This document shows positions 8,444 to 16,640 of a stretch of DNA of 64,000 nt, one piece after another (the first letter of the stretch is position 1; each line of letters starts with the position of its first letter). The notes under the pieces are model-generated. The model saw nothing but the letters and a program-made list of their open reading frames with translations. It did not search any database and was not told where the DNA came from. A program made the translations under genes and the position numbers. Origin of the DNA: Anaerolineae bacterium (GTDB lineage: Bacteria; Chloroflexota; Anaerolineae; Aggregatilineales; Aggregatilineaceae); contig JAOSJP010000034.1 of assembly GCA_027494015.1 (NCBI GenBank), forward strand, positions 434,001 to 498,000. The letters run 5' to 3'.

Positions 8444-8550
8444 ATGTGCCTTGACGATCATGATCGGTAGCCGCTTGTAGGGGCGGGTTTGCAAACCCGC
8501 CCTACATAACATTTGCGCGTATTACCCGTCTTGAATGTCAAATCTTATCA
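8440..8550 (-). repeat. ~110-bp inverted repeat, right arm (family E)
   Basis: Reverse-complement partner of 4801-4910. The internal palindrome has lost one G on one side but is otherwise preserved. The two arms enclose about 3.5 kb with three genes. Confidence 0.85.
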
Positions 8551-8622
8551 GAACAGCGCCCCTACGGGCAGGCGCTCGAACGGCAGACTCATGGCCGCTT
8601 CACGCTACCCTGCTCCGCTTTG

Positions 8623-10623
8623 TCACTCCCGCTCAACCAACGCTTTCGCGCGCTCGGCAATGTGCGCCGCCGTCAGGCCGAACTGCTCGTAGATGACCTG
8701 GTACGGGGCCGATGCGCCGAAGCGATCCACGCCGATGGCCGCTCCCTCTGCGCCCACCCATTTCTGCCAGCCAGTGGTCACCCCGGCCTCGACCGACACG
8801 CGATCGGTCACGGCGGGCGGCAGCACGCTGTCGCGGTAGGCCCGCGGCTGGCGCTCGAAGCGCTCCCAACTGGGCATACTCACCACGCGCGCGCCAATGC
8901 CCTCCGCTGTCAGCAGTTTCTGCGCGGCCAGGGCCAGGTGCACCTCCGACCCGGTGGCGATCAGCAGCACGTCCACCGCGCCGCCGGGCGCGTCAGAGAG
9001 CACATACGCGCCGCGCGCCACCCCCTCGGCAATGCCCAACATCGGATCGAGCACGGGCACGTTCTGGCGTGTCAGCGCGAGAACAGTCGGGTGATCGCGG
9101 TTTTCGATGGCGCAGCGCCAGGCCGCCGCCGTCTCATTGGCGTCCGCCGGGCGAAAGACCTCCACATGCGGGATGAGGCGCAGCGACATGACCTGCTCGA
9201 TGGGCTGGTGCGTCGGGCCGTCCTCGCCCAGGCCGATGCTGTCGTGCGTGAAGACGTACACCGGCGCGAAATGGCTGAGCGCGGCCACGCGCATTGCCGG
9301 GCGCATGTAGTCGGAGAAGACGAGGAAGGTGGCGCTGTAGGGGATCAGGCCGCCGTGCGCGGCAATGCCGCTGACGATGGCTCCCATGGCGTGCTCGCGC
9401 ACGCCGAAGCGCAGGTTGCGGCCCTGGTAGTGCCCCGCTTTGAAGTCCTCGCTCAGGTTCAGATAGGTGCGCGTGGAGGAGTCCAGGTCCGCCGCGCCGC
9501 CAATCAGCCCCGGCAGGTGCGGGGCCAGGGCATTGAGCACCTTGCCCGACGCGACGCGCGTGGCGACGGACGTGCCCGCCGCGAAGACCGGCAGATCGGC
9601 GTCCCAGCCTGTTGGCAGTGTGCTGACGAACATGATCGCCCACTCCGCCGCCTTGCCCGGCTGCGCCTTTTGCCACGCGGCGAACGTCTGCTGCCAGGCC
9701 GTCTGCGCCACCGCGCCGCGCCCGACCGCCTGGCGGAAGTGGGCCAGCGCGTCATCGGGGACGAGGAAAGGCGGCTCCACCGGCCAGCCGAGATTCTGCT
9801 TGGTCAGGGCCACTTCTTCCGCGCCCAGCGGCGAGCCGTGCACCTCGGCAGTGCCGGCCTTGTTGGGACTGCCGCAGCCGATCACCGTGCGCACCATGAT
9901 CAGCGAGGGGCGCTCGGTCTCGGCGCGGGCGGCGTGAATGGCCGCCTCAATCGCGATCAGGTCGTTGCCATCGTCAACGCGCAGCACCTGCCAGCCATAA
10001 GCCTCAAAACGTTTGCCCACATCCTCGCTGAAAGAGAGCGCGGTGGGGCCGTCGAGCGAGATGGAATTGTCGTCGTAGAGATAGATCAGCCGGCCCAGCT
10101 TGAGGTGCCCGGCCAGCGATGCCGCCTCTGCCGCCACGCCTTCCATCAGGTCGCCGTCGCTGACGATGGCGTAGGTGTAGTGATCCACGACGGGGTGATC
10201 GGGCGTGTTGAAGCGCGCCGCCAGGTGCCGCTCGGCGATGGCCATCCCCACGCCGGTGGCGAAGCCCTGCCCCAGCGGGCCGGTCGTCGTCTCGACGCCC
10301 GGCGTCGTGCCCGCTTCCGGGTGGCCGGGAGTGATGCTCCCCCACTGGCGGAAGTCCTTGAGATCGTCCAGGCTCACATCGTAGCCGGTCAGGTAGAGCA
10401 GCGCGTAGAGCAGCATCGAGCCGTGCCCGGCGGAGAGCACGAACCGGTCGCGGTCGGCCCACTTCGGGTCGTGCGGGTTGTGCTTGAGGAAGCGCGTCCA
10501 CAGCACGTAGGCCATCGGCGCCGCGCCCAGCGGCAGGCCCGGATGCCCGGAGTTGGCCTTCTGGATGGCGTCAACCGCCAGCATACGAATGGTGTTGATG
10601 GCTTTCTGGTCGAAGTCGGTCAT
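8623..10623 (-). CDS. tkt: Transketolase
   Basis: Thiamine-diphosphate enzyme transferring two-carbon units between sugar phosphates in the pentose phosphate pathway; 666 aa, standard full length. The N-terminal domain shows [54 protein letters not shown] and the ThDP/Mg site [20 protein letters not shown] with [11 protein letters not shown]. The middle domain has [11 protein letters not shown] and [15 protein letters not shown] (substrate histidines), followed by a normal C-terminal domain ending [15 protein letters not shown] precedes the ATG. It is transcribed alone, divergent from the TIR-domain gene. No anomalies seen. Confidence 0.97.
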   Translation of the reverse strand: MTDFDQKAINTIRMLAVDAIQKANSGHPGLPLGAAPMAYVLWTRFLKHNPHDPKWADRDRFVLSAGHGSMLLYALLYLTGYDVSLDDLKDFRQWGSITPGHPEAGTTPGVETTTGPLGQGFATGVGMAIAERHLAARFNTPDHPVVDHYTYAIVSDGDLMEGVAAEAASLAGHLKLGRLIYLYDDNSISLDGPTALSFSEDVGKRFEAYGWQVLRVDDGNDLIAIEAAIHAARAETERPSLIMVRTVIGCGSPNKAGTAEVHGSPLGAEEVALTKQNLGWPVEPPFLVPDDALAHFRQAVGRGAVAQTAWQQTFAAWQKAQPGKAAEWAIMFVSTLPTGWDADLPVFAAGTSVATRVASGKVLNALAPHLPGLIGGAADLDSSTRTYLNLSEDFKAGHYQGRNLRFGVREHAMGAIVSGIAAHGGLIPYSATFLVFSDYMRPAMRVAALSHFAPVYVFTHDSIGLGEDGPTHQPIEQVMSLRLIPHVEVFRPADANETAAAWRCAIENRDHPTVLALTRQNVPVLDPMLGIAEGVARGAYVLSDAPGGAVDVLLIATGSEVHLALAAQKLLTAEGIGARVVSMPSWERFERQPRAYRDSVLPPAVTDRVSVEAGVTTGWQKWVGAEGAAIGVDRFGASAPYQVIYEQFGLTAAHIAERAKALVERE

Positions 10624-10821
10624 GGAGTCCTTCCCATGTGAGTTGATTCAGGGCGCAGCAGAGACATTTGCCTGGGAACGTGTGGCCCTGGCCCCCAACG
10701 GTCAAACGGCCCCCATTGTACCCTCCGCGCGCGACTACGCATATACTGCGCCGTGTGGTATGCTATCTCCGCGCGGCAGCGGGCAGCCTGCACTGCCAGC
10801 CCAGGGAATTGAGCAAGCCCC

Positions 10822-11463
10822 ATGACCGACCACTTTGATCCCTTCGACGACCACGCCGAGGAGGGCGACCTGCTCGAAGCGTACTGCGTGAGCTGCAGAC
10901 AGAAGACGCCCATCGAGAACCCGCAGGCCATCTGGACGCGGCGCGGCGCACCCGGCACGCGCGGCACCTGCGCCGACTGCGGCACGACGGTGATCCGCAT
11001 GGGCCGCACCCCCGCCCATGCCCGGCTCAAACGACCGGAAGCAGCGCAGTTGGCGGACCTGCTGCCTGGCAAGGCGGGTCGCAAGGCATTTCCAGTTGTC
11101 TATGTGAACTACAGCGTGGCCGATGCAGAGTTCGCCGAGGTTTTGGCGGAGGATCTCAAGCGCGCCGGCGTGCATACGTGGCTGCCCGGCCCGGAGGACG
11201 AGGGCGTGCAGTGGGCCACCGGCGTGCATCCCGCCCTGGTGGAATGCGCGGCGATGCTGGTCATCGTCACGCCGCTGGCCCTCAGAGCGACGACCGTGCG
11301 CGACGCGCTGGAATACTTCGTCAAGACGCGCAAGCCGGTCGTCGTGGCCATGCTCGAACCCGCCGACCTGCCAGACTCGCTGCGGCGCAAGCCGCGCTTT
11401 GACTTCTCCGGCGACGACTACAAGCGCCAACTGCGCGCGCTGATCGCCGCGTTGGGCGCATGA
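10822..11463 (+). CDS. DUF5679-type zinc-ribbon plus TIR-like domain protein
   Basis: A 213-aa two-part protein. Residues ~20-60 form a small cysteine-rich ribbon (AYCVSCRQKTP ... GTCADCGTTVIRMG, two CxxC knuckles) like DUF5679, usually a nucleic-acid or protein-binding module. Residues ~90-205 look like a TIR domain: VVYVNYSVADAEFAEVLAE (first strand and helix), AGVHTWLPGPEDEG (BB-loop region), AMLVIVTPLAL, then KTRKPVVVAMLEP. A catalytic glutamate equivalent to TIR NADases could not be placed confidently (the region reads RATTVRDALEYF). No signal peptide or membrane segment. It stands alone, divergent from transketolase. Bacterial TIR proteins often act in signalling or phage defence, but no effector partner is adjacent. 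Confidence 0.7.
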   Translation: MTDHFDPFDDHAEEGDLLEAYCVSCRQKTPIENPQAIWTRRGAPGTRGTCADCGTTVIRMGRTPAHARLKRPEAAQLADLLPGKAGRKAFPVVYVNYSVADAEFAEVLAEDLKRAGVHTWLPGPEDEGVQWATGVHPALVECAAMLVIVTPLALRATTVRDALEYFVKTRKPVVVAMLEPADLPDSLRRKPRFDFSGDDYKRQLRALIAALGA

Positions 11464-11478
11464 GGGGAGCGAGGGGGG

Positions 11479-11592
11479 ATTTGAGATTTGAGTCTTGAGT
11501 CATGAGTCTTGAGTTTTGAGTTTTGAGCCGGAACGCTTGCGGACAAGGCGAGTTCTCGACTCACAGCTCAAGACTCACGACTCACCGCTCAG
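11479..11592. repeat. Inverted arrays of degenerate 7-bp repeats between convergent genes
   Basis: Seven tandem heptamers of the form NNNTGAG (ATTTGAG, TCTTGAG, TTTTGAG) occupy 11479-11527. After a 32-bp spacer the complementary series CTCACAG, CTCAAGA, CTCACGA, CTCACCG, CTCAG runs 11560-11592. The two arms can pair over long stretches. The stop codon of the polyprenyl synthase gene lies in the last unit. Confidence 0.8.
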
Positions 11593-12630
11593 TACGCGCG
11601 GCGGATGAGAAACGCGGCAAGCTGGCGCAGCTTGTCCTGCGTCGGGTCGGCGACGCCGGTGGCGTCGAGGTGCGCCCGCGCCCTCTCGAAATACTCGCTG
11701 GCCGTGCGATCGGTCTCGGCGATGGCCCCGCTGCGCTCCAGAATGCCCAGCACGTCGGCCACATCCCCATCGGAGAGCGCTTCCTGCGCGTAAATGCGCC
11801 GCAGCGCCGCCTGGTCGGCTGCGTCGGCGCGCTCGAAGGCGACGAGCACCGGATACGACTTCTTCTTCTCGCGGATGTCGCCCGTCGCCGGTTTGCCGGT
11901 CGCCGCCTCGTCGCCCCACACGCCCAGGTAATCGTCGCGCACCTGGAAGGCCAGGCCCAGGTCGCGCCCGAACTGGGCGTAGGCGCGGATGACCGGCTCG
12001 TCGTCGCTGCTGAGCAGCGCGCCGATCTTCGTCGCCGCCTCGAGCAGCGCGCCCGTCTTGTGGGCGATCATGGTCAGGTATTCGGCGGTCGTCACCTGCT
12101 CCCGCCCGGCGAAGCTCATGTCGAGCACCTGCCCTTCGGCAGTCCACAGGCACGCCTGCGAAAGCACCTGCGCAGCGCGAACCGCCTTGCTGCCGGGCAC
12201 CTCGGCGCGCAGCAGGCTGGTCACGGCCAGGTTCGCCAGCGCGTACAGCCCGTCCCCGGCGTTGATCGCCTGGTCGCCGCCCCACAGCGCCCACACCGTC
12301 GGGCGGTGACGGCGCTCGGCGGAACGATCCATCACATCGTCGTGAATCAGCGTGAAGTTGTGCAGGAATTCGAGCGCCGCCGCTGCGGGCAGCACGTGGC
12401 GGTACTCGCCCGCTGAGCGCCTGAGCGACCAGCGCCATCAGCAGGGGACGGACTCGCTTGCCGGACGCGCCGGAGCGCGGGCCGGTCGCCCCTGCACCCC
12501 AGCCAAAATGGTGATCGAGCATCTCCCACAGCAGAGGCGCGACCTCAGCCTGCTGCTGGCGCACGGCCCGCATCTCGGCGTCAACGTCGGCCAGGATGCC
12601 GCCAAACATGGACTCATATGACGCGGCCAT
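11589..12630 (-). CDS. Polyprenyl (geranylgeranyl/farnesyl-type) diphosphate synthase, frameshifted
   Basis: A trans-isoprenyl diphosphate synthase that condenses IPP with allylic diphosphates. The first aspartate-rich motif is LIHDDVMDRSAERR and the second RDLGLAFQVRDDYLGVWGD; GKRVRPLLMALVAQAL (IPP-binding region) and EKKKSYPVL also fit. The N-terminal ~73 aa lie in a different frame from the rest. Removing one G from the GGG at 12409-12411 (CCC on plus) restores SGEYRHVLPAAAALEF, the expected continuation, giving about 346 aa. The ATG follows GGAAGGAG. It is divergent from mevalonate kinase, forming an isoprenoid locus. The single-base event may be a consensus error or a real mutation; product chain length is undetermined. 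Confidence 0.88.
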
Positions 12631-12758
12631 CGCCAGCTCCTTCCCGACGCGCACCCGTCCGCTTCGCCGCTCATTCTACCACGTTTGGCATTGCCGGTCG
12701 CCCGCAAACGATCTACACTACGCGGGCGAAGAAGGCACCGCTGGCGAGAAGCACGCCT

Positions 12759-13754
12759 ATGCCCTCCACGATTCACGTCTCCGCGCCGGGCAAGCTCATG
12801 CTGCTGGGCGAGCACGCCGTCGTTCACGGGCGTCCCTGCCTGGTGACGGCCATGGACTCCCGCCTGCACATGACGCTGATCCGCAGCCACGACGACCGCT
12901 TCACCCTGGACGCGCCGGACGTGGGCGCGCACGGCGTGACGGGCCGCCTGGCCGACGCCTTCCACGACGGGCGCGCCCTGGCGCAGGGCACGCGCTTCAT
13001 CGAGAGCGCGTTGCGCGTCTTCGCCGAGCAGATTGGGCTGGAGGGCGGCGTCGCCATCACCACGCGCAGCGACTTCTCCAGCCAGCTTGGGCTGGGCAGC
13101 TCGTCGGCCACCGTCGCCTGCGCGCTGTTCGGGCTGGCCCGGCTGCAAGACATAGACCTTGCCCCGCAGCGCCTGTTCGACCTGGGCCTGGAAACGATCC
13201 ACCGCGTGCAGGGCACCGGATCGGGTTTCGACCTGGCGGCAGCCATCTTCGGCGGGACGCTGGCCTATGAGAACGCTGCGCCGCGCCGCATCGAGCCGCT
13301 GGACGCGCCTGGCCTGCCGTTGGTCGTCGCCTATTCGGGGATCAAGGCGGACACAGCCACCTATGTTCAGCGGGTGAATGCGCGCCTGGCCGCGCACCCG
13401 GCAGCGGTGGAACACGTCTTCGAGGCGATGCGCGCGCTGGTGATCGCCGGGCGGGAGACACTGACTCAGGGCAATTGGGCGCGGCTGGGCGAATTGCTGG
13501 ACCTGGGGCACGGCCTGGCCCATGCCCTCGGCGTGGACATCCTCCAGACGGCGGCGCTGGTCTTCGCCGCGCGCGCGGCGGGCGCGCATGGGGCGAAGCT
13601 GAGCGGCGCGGGCGGCGGCGATTGCGTGATTGCCCTGGCGACGGACGACCGCCGCGCGGACGTGGAGCGGGCGCTCGAAGCCGCCGGGGGCACCCTGCTG
13701 CGCGTGGCGCCGAACGCGCCCGGCGTCCGCGTGGAAGCGGAGAGCAGCCCATGA
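12759..13754 (+). CDS. mvk: Mevalonate kinase (GHMP family)
   Basis: ATP-dependent phosphorylation of mevalonate to 5-phosphomevalonate, the first kinase step of the mevalonate route; ~331 aa. The three GHMP motifs are clear: APGKLMLLGEHAVVHGRP at the N-terminus, the phosphate-binding FSSQLGLGSSSATVACALF near residue 110, and KLSGAGGGDCVIAL near the C-terminus. The substrate-site segment GTGSGFDLAAAIFGG is also present. The start was set at MPSTIHVSAPGK because an upstream in-frame extension lacks conservation and ribosome spacing. Its stop overlaps the next gene by 4 nt (ATGA), so the two are translationally coupled. Confidence 0.92.
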   Translation: MPSTIHVSAPGKLMLLGEHAVVHGRPCLVTAMDSRLHMTLIRSHDDRFTLDAPDVGAHGVTGRLADAFHDGRALAQGTRFIESALRVFAEQIGLEGGVAITTRSDFSSQLGLGSSSATVACALFGLARLQDIDLAPQRLFDLGLETIHRVQGTGSGFDLAAAIFGGTLAYENAAPRRIEPLDAPGLPLVVAYSGIKADTATYVQRVNARLAAHPAAVEHVFEAMRALVIAGRETLTQGNWARLGELLDLGHGLAHALGVDILQTAALVFAARAAGAHGAKLSGAGGGDCVIALATDDRRADVERALEAAGGTLLRVAPNAPGVRVEAESSP

Positions 13755-14740
13755 ACCCAGCCAAAGCGACGGCCCTAAGCTGCGCCAACATCGCCTTCAT
13801 CAAGTACTGGGGGCGGCGCGATCACGCCCTGCGCCTGCCGCTCAACGGCTCCATTTCGATGAACCTGGACGGCGCGACGACGATCACCACGGTGACCTTC
13901 GACCTGTCGCTGCCCGGCGACGAGGTGAGCATCGCCGGCGCGCCCGCGCCGGTGCGGGCCGCCCGCCGCGTGAGCGAACACCTCGACCGCGTGCGGGCGC
14001 TGGCGGGCATCGCCGAGCGAGCGCGCGTCGCCTCGCTCAACTCGTTTCCGATGGGCGCGGGCATCGCCTCGTCGGCGTCGGCCTTCGCCGCGCTGAGCGC
14101 GGCGGCGTGCGCGGCGGCAGGGCTGGCCCTCGACGAGCGCGAGCTGACCATCCTGGCCCGCCTCGGATCGGGGTCGGCCTGCCGCTCGATCCCGGCGGGG
14201 TTTGTGGAGTGGCACGCAGCAAACACCAGCGAGGAGTCCTACGCGGAGAGCATCGCCCCGCCCGAACACTGGGACCTGCGCGACCTGATCGCCGTCGTGC
14301 AGACGGAGCACAAGGAAGTCGGCTCGACCAGGGGGCAGGAGTTGGTGGACGCCAGCCCCTTCGCCGGGGCGCGGCTGGCCGCCGCCGAGCGCGCCCTGCC
14401 GCTCATCCGCGCGGCGATCCTGGCCCGCGACTTCACAACCTTCGGCCAGGAAACGGAGCAGGAAGCGATCCGTATGCACGCGGTGGCCATGACCTCGCAG
14501 CCCAGCCTGCTCTACTGGTCGCCGGAGACAGTGCGCGTGCTGCACGCCGTGCGCGCCTGGCGCGCGGAGGGCCTGGAAGCGTACTGCACCATTGACGCGG
14601 GGGCGAACGTGCACGTGCTGTGCCTGGGGGCGGACGCAGCGCGCGTCGCGGCGGCGCTGAGCACCCTGCCCGGCGTGCGCAAGGTCATCGCCAACCGGCC
14701 AGGGCCGGGCACGCGCCTGGTGATGGAGCACCTGTTCTAG
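13751..14740 (+). CDS. Diphosphomevalonate decarboxylase-family protein (may be phosphomevalonate decarboxylase)
   Basis: ATP-dependent decarboxylase of the GHMP superfamily, 329 aa, that yields IPP from diphosphomevalonate or, in some Chloroflexota and archaea, isopentenyl phosphate from phosphomevalonate. Family marks are NIAFIKYWGRRDHALRLP, NGSISMNLDG, SFPMGAGIASSASAFAALSA, GSGSACRSIPAGFVEWH and the catalytic-aspartate stretch TIDAGANVHVL. It overlaps mevalonate kinase by 4 nt. No phosphomevalonate kinase or isopentenyl phosphate kinase is visible in this window, so which of the two reactions it performs is open. The TAG stop coincides with the CTAG target of the repeat element that follows. 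Confidence 0.85.
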   Translation: MNPAKATALSCANIAFIKYWGRRDHALRLPLNGSISMNLDGATTITTVTFDLSLPGDEVSIAGAPAPVRAARRVSEHLDRVRALAGIAERARVASLNSFPMGAGIASSASAFAALSAAACAAAGLALDERELTILARLGSGSACRSIPAGFVEWHAANTSEESYAESIAPPEHWDLRDLIAVVQTEHKEVGSTRGQELVDASPFAGARLAAAERALPLIRAAILARDFTTFGQETEQEAIRMHAVAMTSQPSLLYWSPETVRVLHAVRAWRAEGLEAYCTIDAGANVHVLCLGADAARVAAALSTLPGVRKVIANRPGPGTRLVMEHLF

Positions 14741-14960
14741 CGCGTGTTATGAACTTTCAATCCCGATTCTCTGGTCTCTTTCTCCCCCAGCGCTTTGGGG
14801 CATTTCTTAGTTTTACCTCACCCCCGTCTCGGCGCTGGCGCACCTCGACTCCCCCTCTCCATGCATGGAGAGGGGGAAAGGCCGAGCGCAGCGAGGCCAG
14901 GGGGTGAGGTCAACAGAGCGCCCCTTCCCCTTGTCGAGAATACCAAGTTCATAACACGCT
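14741..14960. mobile_element. Family-A MITE-like element, copy 1
   Basis: A 220-bp non-coding element with 16-bp terminal inverted repeats (AGCGTGTTATGAACTT; the left end has one mismatch), flanked by CTAG on the left and CCAG on the right, consistent with a 4-bp CTAG target duplication with one later change. The interior holds a CCTCACCCC...GGGGTGAGG inverted block and a CCATGCATGG-centred hairpin. It is inserted at the stop codon of the decarboxylase gene. It has no transposase and would need one in trans; the CTAG target suggests, but does not prove, an IS5-type source. Confidence 0.82.
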
Positions 14961-14978
14961 CCAGCGTCGCCGAAGCAA

Positions 14979-15007
14979 ACGACCGGCAGCCAATCAGCGC
15001 CGGTCGT
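14979..15007 (-). terminator. Probable intrinsic terminator after tRNA-Arg
   Basis: A 9-bp stem (ACGACCGGC with GCCGGTCGT) and 11-nt loop lie just downstream of the tRNA on its own strand, followed by TTTGCTT. The T tract is short. Confidence 0.5.
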
Positions 15008-15013
15008 CGGGTG

Positions 15014-15085
15014 TACCCCCACCAGGACTCGAACCTGGGCCTCTGCCTCCGGAGGGCAACGCTCTATCCTCTGAGCTATGGGGGC
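15014..15085 (-). tRNA. tRNA-Arg (anticodon CCG)
   Basis: Cloverleaf of 72 nt. The acceptor stem is GCCCCCA/TGGGGGT, the D arm GCTC...GAGC, and the anticodon stem TTGCC/GGCAG has loop CTCCGGA, giving anticodon CCG, which reads the CGG arginine codon. The T arm is CCAGG-TTCGAGT-CCTGG. The CCA end is not encoded. It stands alone between the isoprenoid genes and the EthD-YbaK gene. Confidence 0.95.
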
Positions 15086-15122
15086 GGGACTGCTCCCAAT
15101 TGTACCAACATCACCTTCAGCG

Positions 15123-15941
15123 TCAAGCCTCGGTCTCGCCCGCGTTGCCCGCCTCATCGTCGCGCAGCATCGGCGCGATCTCGGCGCGGCTGGCGCGGAT
15201 CAGCTCCGCGCTGCGGATGCGCAGCAGGGCGTCAATCCCCCCGCCGCCCGCGTAGACGATTTCGTGGGCCTGGATGGCCGGGTCCATGAAGGCGGGCATG
15301 GGCGTCTTCAGGCCGACAGGCGGCACCGTGCCCACCGGGTAGCCGGTCAGATCGAGCACCTGGTCAGCGTCGGCCAGGCGCACCTTCTTGCGGCTGACGT
15401 TCAGCCGCTCGGCCAGCTTGCGCGAGTCCACGCGGCGCGTGCCGCAGCCATAGACCAGAAAGGGTTGGTTTTCGACCAGGAACACAACCGACTTGACGAT
15501 CTGATCCGCCTCGACGCCCAACGCCCGCGCCGCAGCGGGCACGGTCGGCGTTGGCGCGCCGGGATAGACGATCTGCGCGTCAATGTGGTGGTTGTCGAGG
15601 AAGGCTTGCAGGTTGGCGGGGGTGAGCACAACCGGCGACGGCCCCTCGGCGACTTCGACGAAGAGCAGCTCGACATCCTGCCCGGCGAAGTCCATCAGGT
15701 CTTTGCCAGCGGCCACACCTTCTGGCGAGCGCAGCGCCGCGTCCAGCGCCTCGAACGAGGCAAAGCCCAGCTCCAGCACGCGACGATAGGTCGCCGGGCC
15801 GCCGGGGCTGCCGATCACCTGCCCCTCAGTCACGCCCTCGAGGCCGGGCATCTTGCGCAGCAGGGCCAGGTTGCGGGCGTAGCGCAGGTCGAAGGTGCCG
15901 TCGAAGGCTGCCTGCTTGAACAGAATCATCAGCTTGATCAT
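15123..15941 (-). CDS. EthD-like domain fused to a YbaK/ProX-type aminoacyl-tRNA deacylase domain
   Basis: About 272 aa with two unrelated modules. Residues 1-100 (MIKLMILFKQAAFDGTFD ... DAALRSPEGVAAGKDLMDFAG) match the EthD/dimeric ferredoxin-like fold of small ring-oxidation accessory proteins. Residues ~120-265 match YbaK/ProX editing domains, which hydrolyse mischarged tRNAs: VEADQIVKSVVFLVENQP, RRVDSRKLAERL, VRLADADQVLDLTGYPVGTVPPVG and EIVYAGGGGID. The start is placed at the first conserved EthD residue; an ATG 27 nt upstream is possible. A tRNA-Arg gene lies just downstream. The pairing of these domains is unusual; separate genes are the norm, and no frameshift or stop separates them. 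Confidence 0.78.
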   Translation of the reverse strand: MIKLMILFKQAAFDGTFDLRYARNLALLRKMPGLEGVTEGQVIGSPGGPATYRRVLELGFASFEALDAALRSPEGVAAGKDLMDFAGQDVELLFVEVAEGPSPVVLTPANLQAFLDNHHIDAQIVYPGAPTPTVPAAARALGVEADQIVKSVVFLVENQPFLVYGCGTRRVDSRKLAERLNVSRKKVRLADADQVLDLTGYPVGTVPPVGLKTPMPAFMDPAIQAHEIVYAGGGGIDALLRIRSAELIRASRAEIAPMLRDDEAGNAGETEA

Positions 15942-16011
15942 GGGCCGGTCGCTTTCTTGTCGGGGCATAGAGCAGCGGCGCGTCCCAATGATAGCGTATC
16001 GCCTGTGCCGC

Positions 16012-16386
16012 TCAAAAGCGGTCGCGGCGCAGGCCCCGCCCAAAGATGGCCCCCAGCAGGAAGGCGATCAGCACCGCTTGCCAGGGCTTCGAGCGCACCA
16101 TGAGTGTGGCATCGCCGCTCATCTGATCGAAGGTGTGCCCGTGCAGGTAGACCGCCGCCCGCTCCAGGCTGCGGGCAAGCTGCCCCGCCTGGCGGACGGC
16201 CACTTCGTCATCGCTGCGCAGGGCTTCGCTGCGGATACGCTCGGCGGCGATGATGAGCTGATCCGCCGCCGACTCCTTGGTGGCGTAGGCGCGCTGCAGG
16301 ACGGAGCGTCGCGCCTCGCGCAGCGACGGCCAGGGCCGCCCCGCTTCGTGACCCTCAGCGGTGAATGGAATATCCCGTTCGTCCAT
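16012..16386 (-). CDS. Small C-terminally membrane-anchored protein, DUF883/ElaB-like
   Basis: About 124 aa: a charged, helical, coiled-coil-like body (REARRSVLQRAYATKESAAD, AVRQAGQLARSLERAAVYLHG) followed by one C-terminal membrane span, WQAVLIAFLLGAIFGRGL, and a basic tail RRDRF. This is the layout of ElaB/YqjD/DUF883 proteins, thought to tether ribosomes or other components to the membrane in enterobacteria. The ATG after GGGGAGGG was preferred over an in-frame GTG that overlaps the ribosome site. It is upstream of the EthD-YbaK gene on the same strand, with a 70-bp gap. Assignment is by architecture only. Confidence 0.6.
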   Translation of the reverse strand: MDERDIPFTAEGHEAGRPWPSLREARRSVLQRAYATKESAADQLIIAAERIRSEALRSDDEVAVRQAGQLARSLERAAVYLHGHTFDQMSGDATLMVRSKPWQAVLIAFLLGAIFGRGLRRDRF

Positions 16387-16470
16387 ATCGCCCTCCCCTG
16401 GCACTTGCGCGCAGGCTGCGGTTCACCTTTGGGGTTGATCGGTACCGATAATGTGGTTTATGGTGCCGTC

Positions 16471-16502
16471 TGTAGGGGCAGGTTTCGAAACCCGCCCCTA
16501 CA
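16471..16502. repeat. 32-bp palindrome (family D)
   Basis: Isolated copy of the TGTAGGGGC..GCCCCTACA hairpin, with half site TGTAGGGGCAGGTTTC, in the divergent gap between the DUF883-like and VanW genes. The arms pair with one mismatch. Confidence 0.75.
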
Positions 16503-16640
16503 AAACCGATTCCTATCCCCATGTTGAGAGGCACCCCCGGCGCGCCTTGAAATTGTCGCCCTTGCCCAAAGATGCTACCATACAAACATCGGCAGGGGTA
16601 TCCCTGCTGCCCGCAAAACAGTGTCTTACGGGTGGTGATC

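Noticed and set aside
8620..10641. 673-codon plus-strand frame covering transketolase
   Set aside because: Exact antisense shadow of a full-length transketolase with all catalytic motifs; no ribosome site or protein-like motifs.
10716..10747. TTGTAC/TATACT considered as a promoter for the TIR gene
   Set aside because: The spacer is 20 bp, outside the usual range; the signal is too weak to list.
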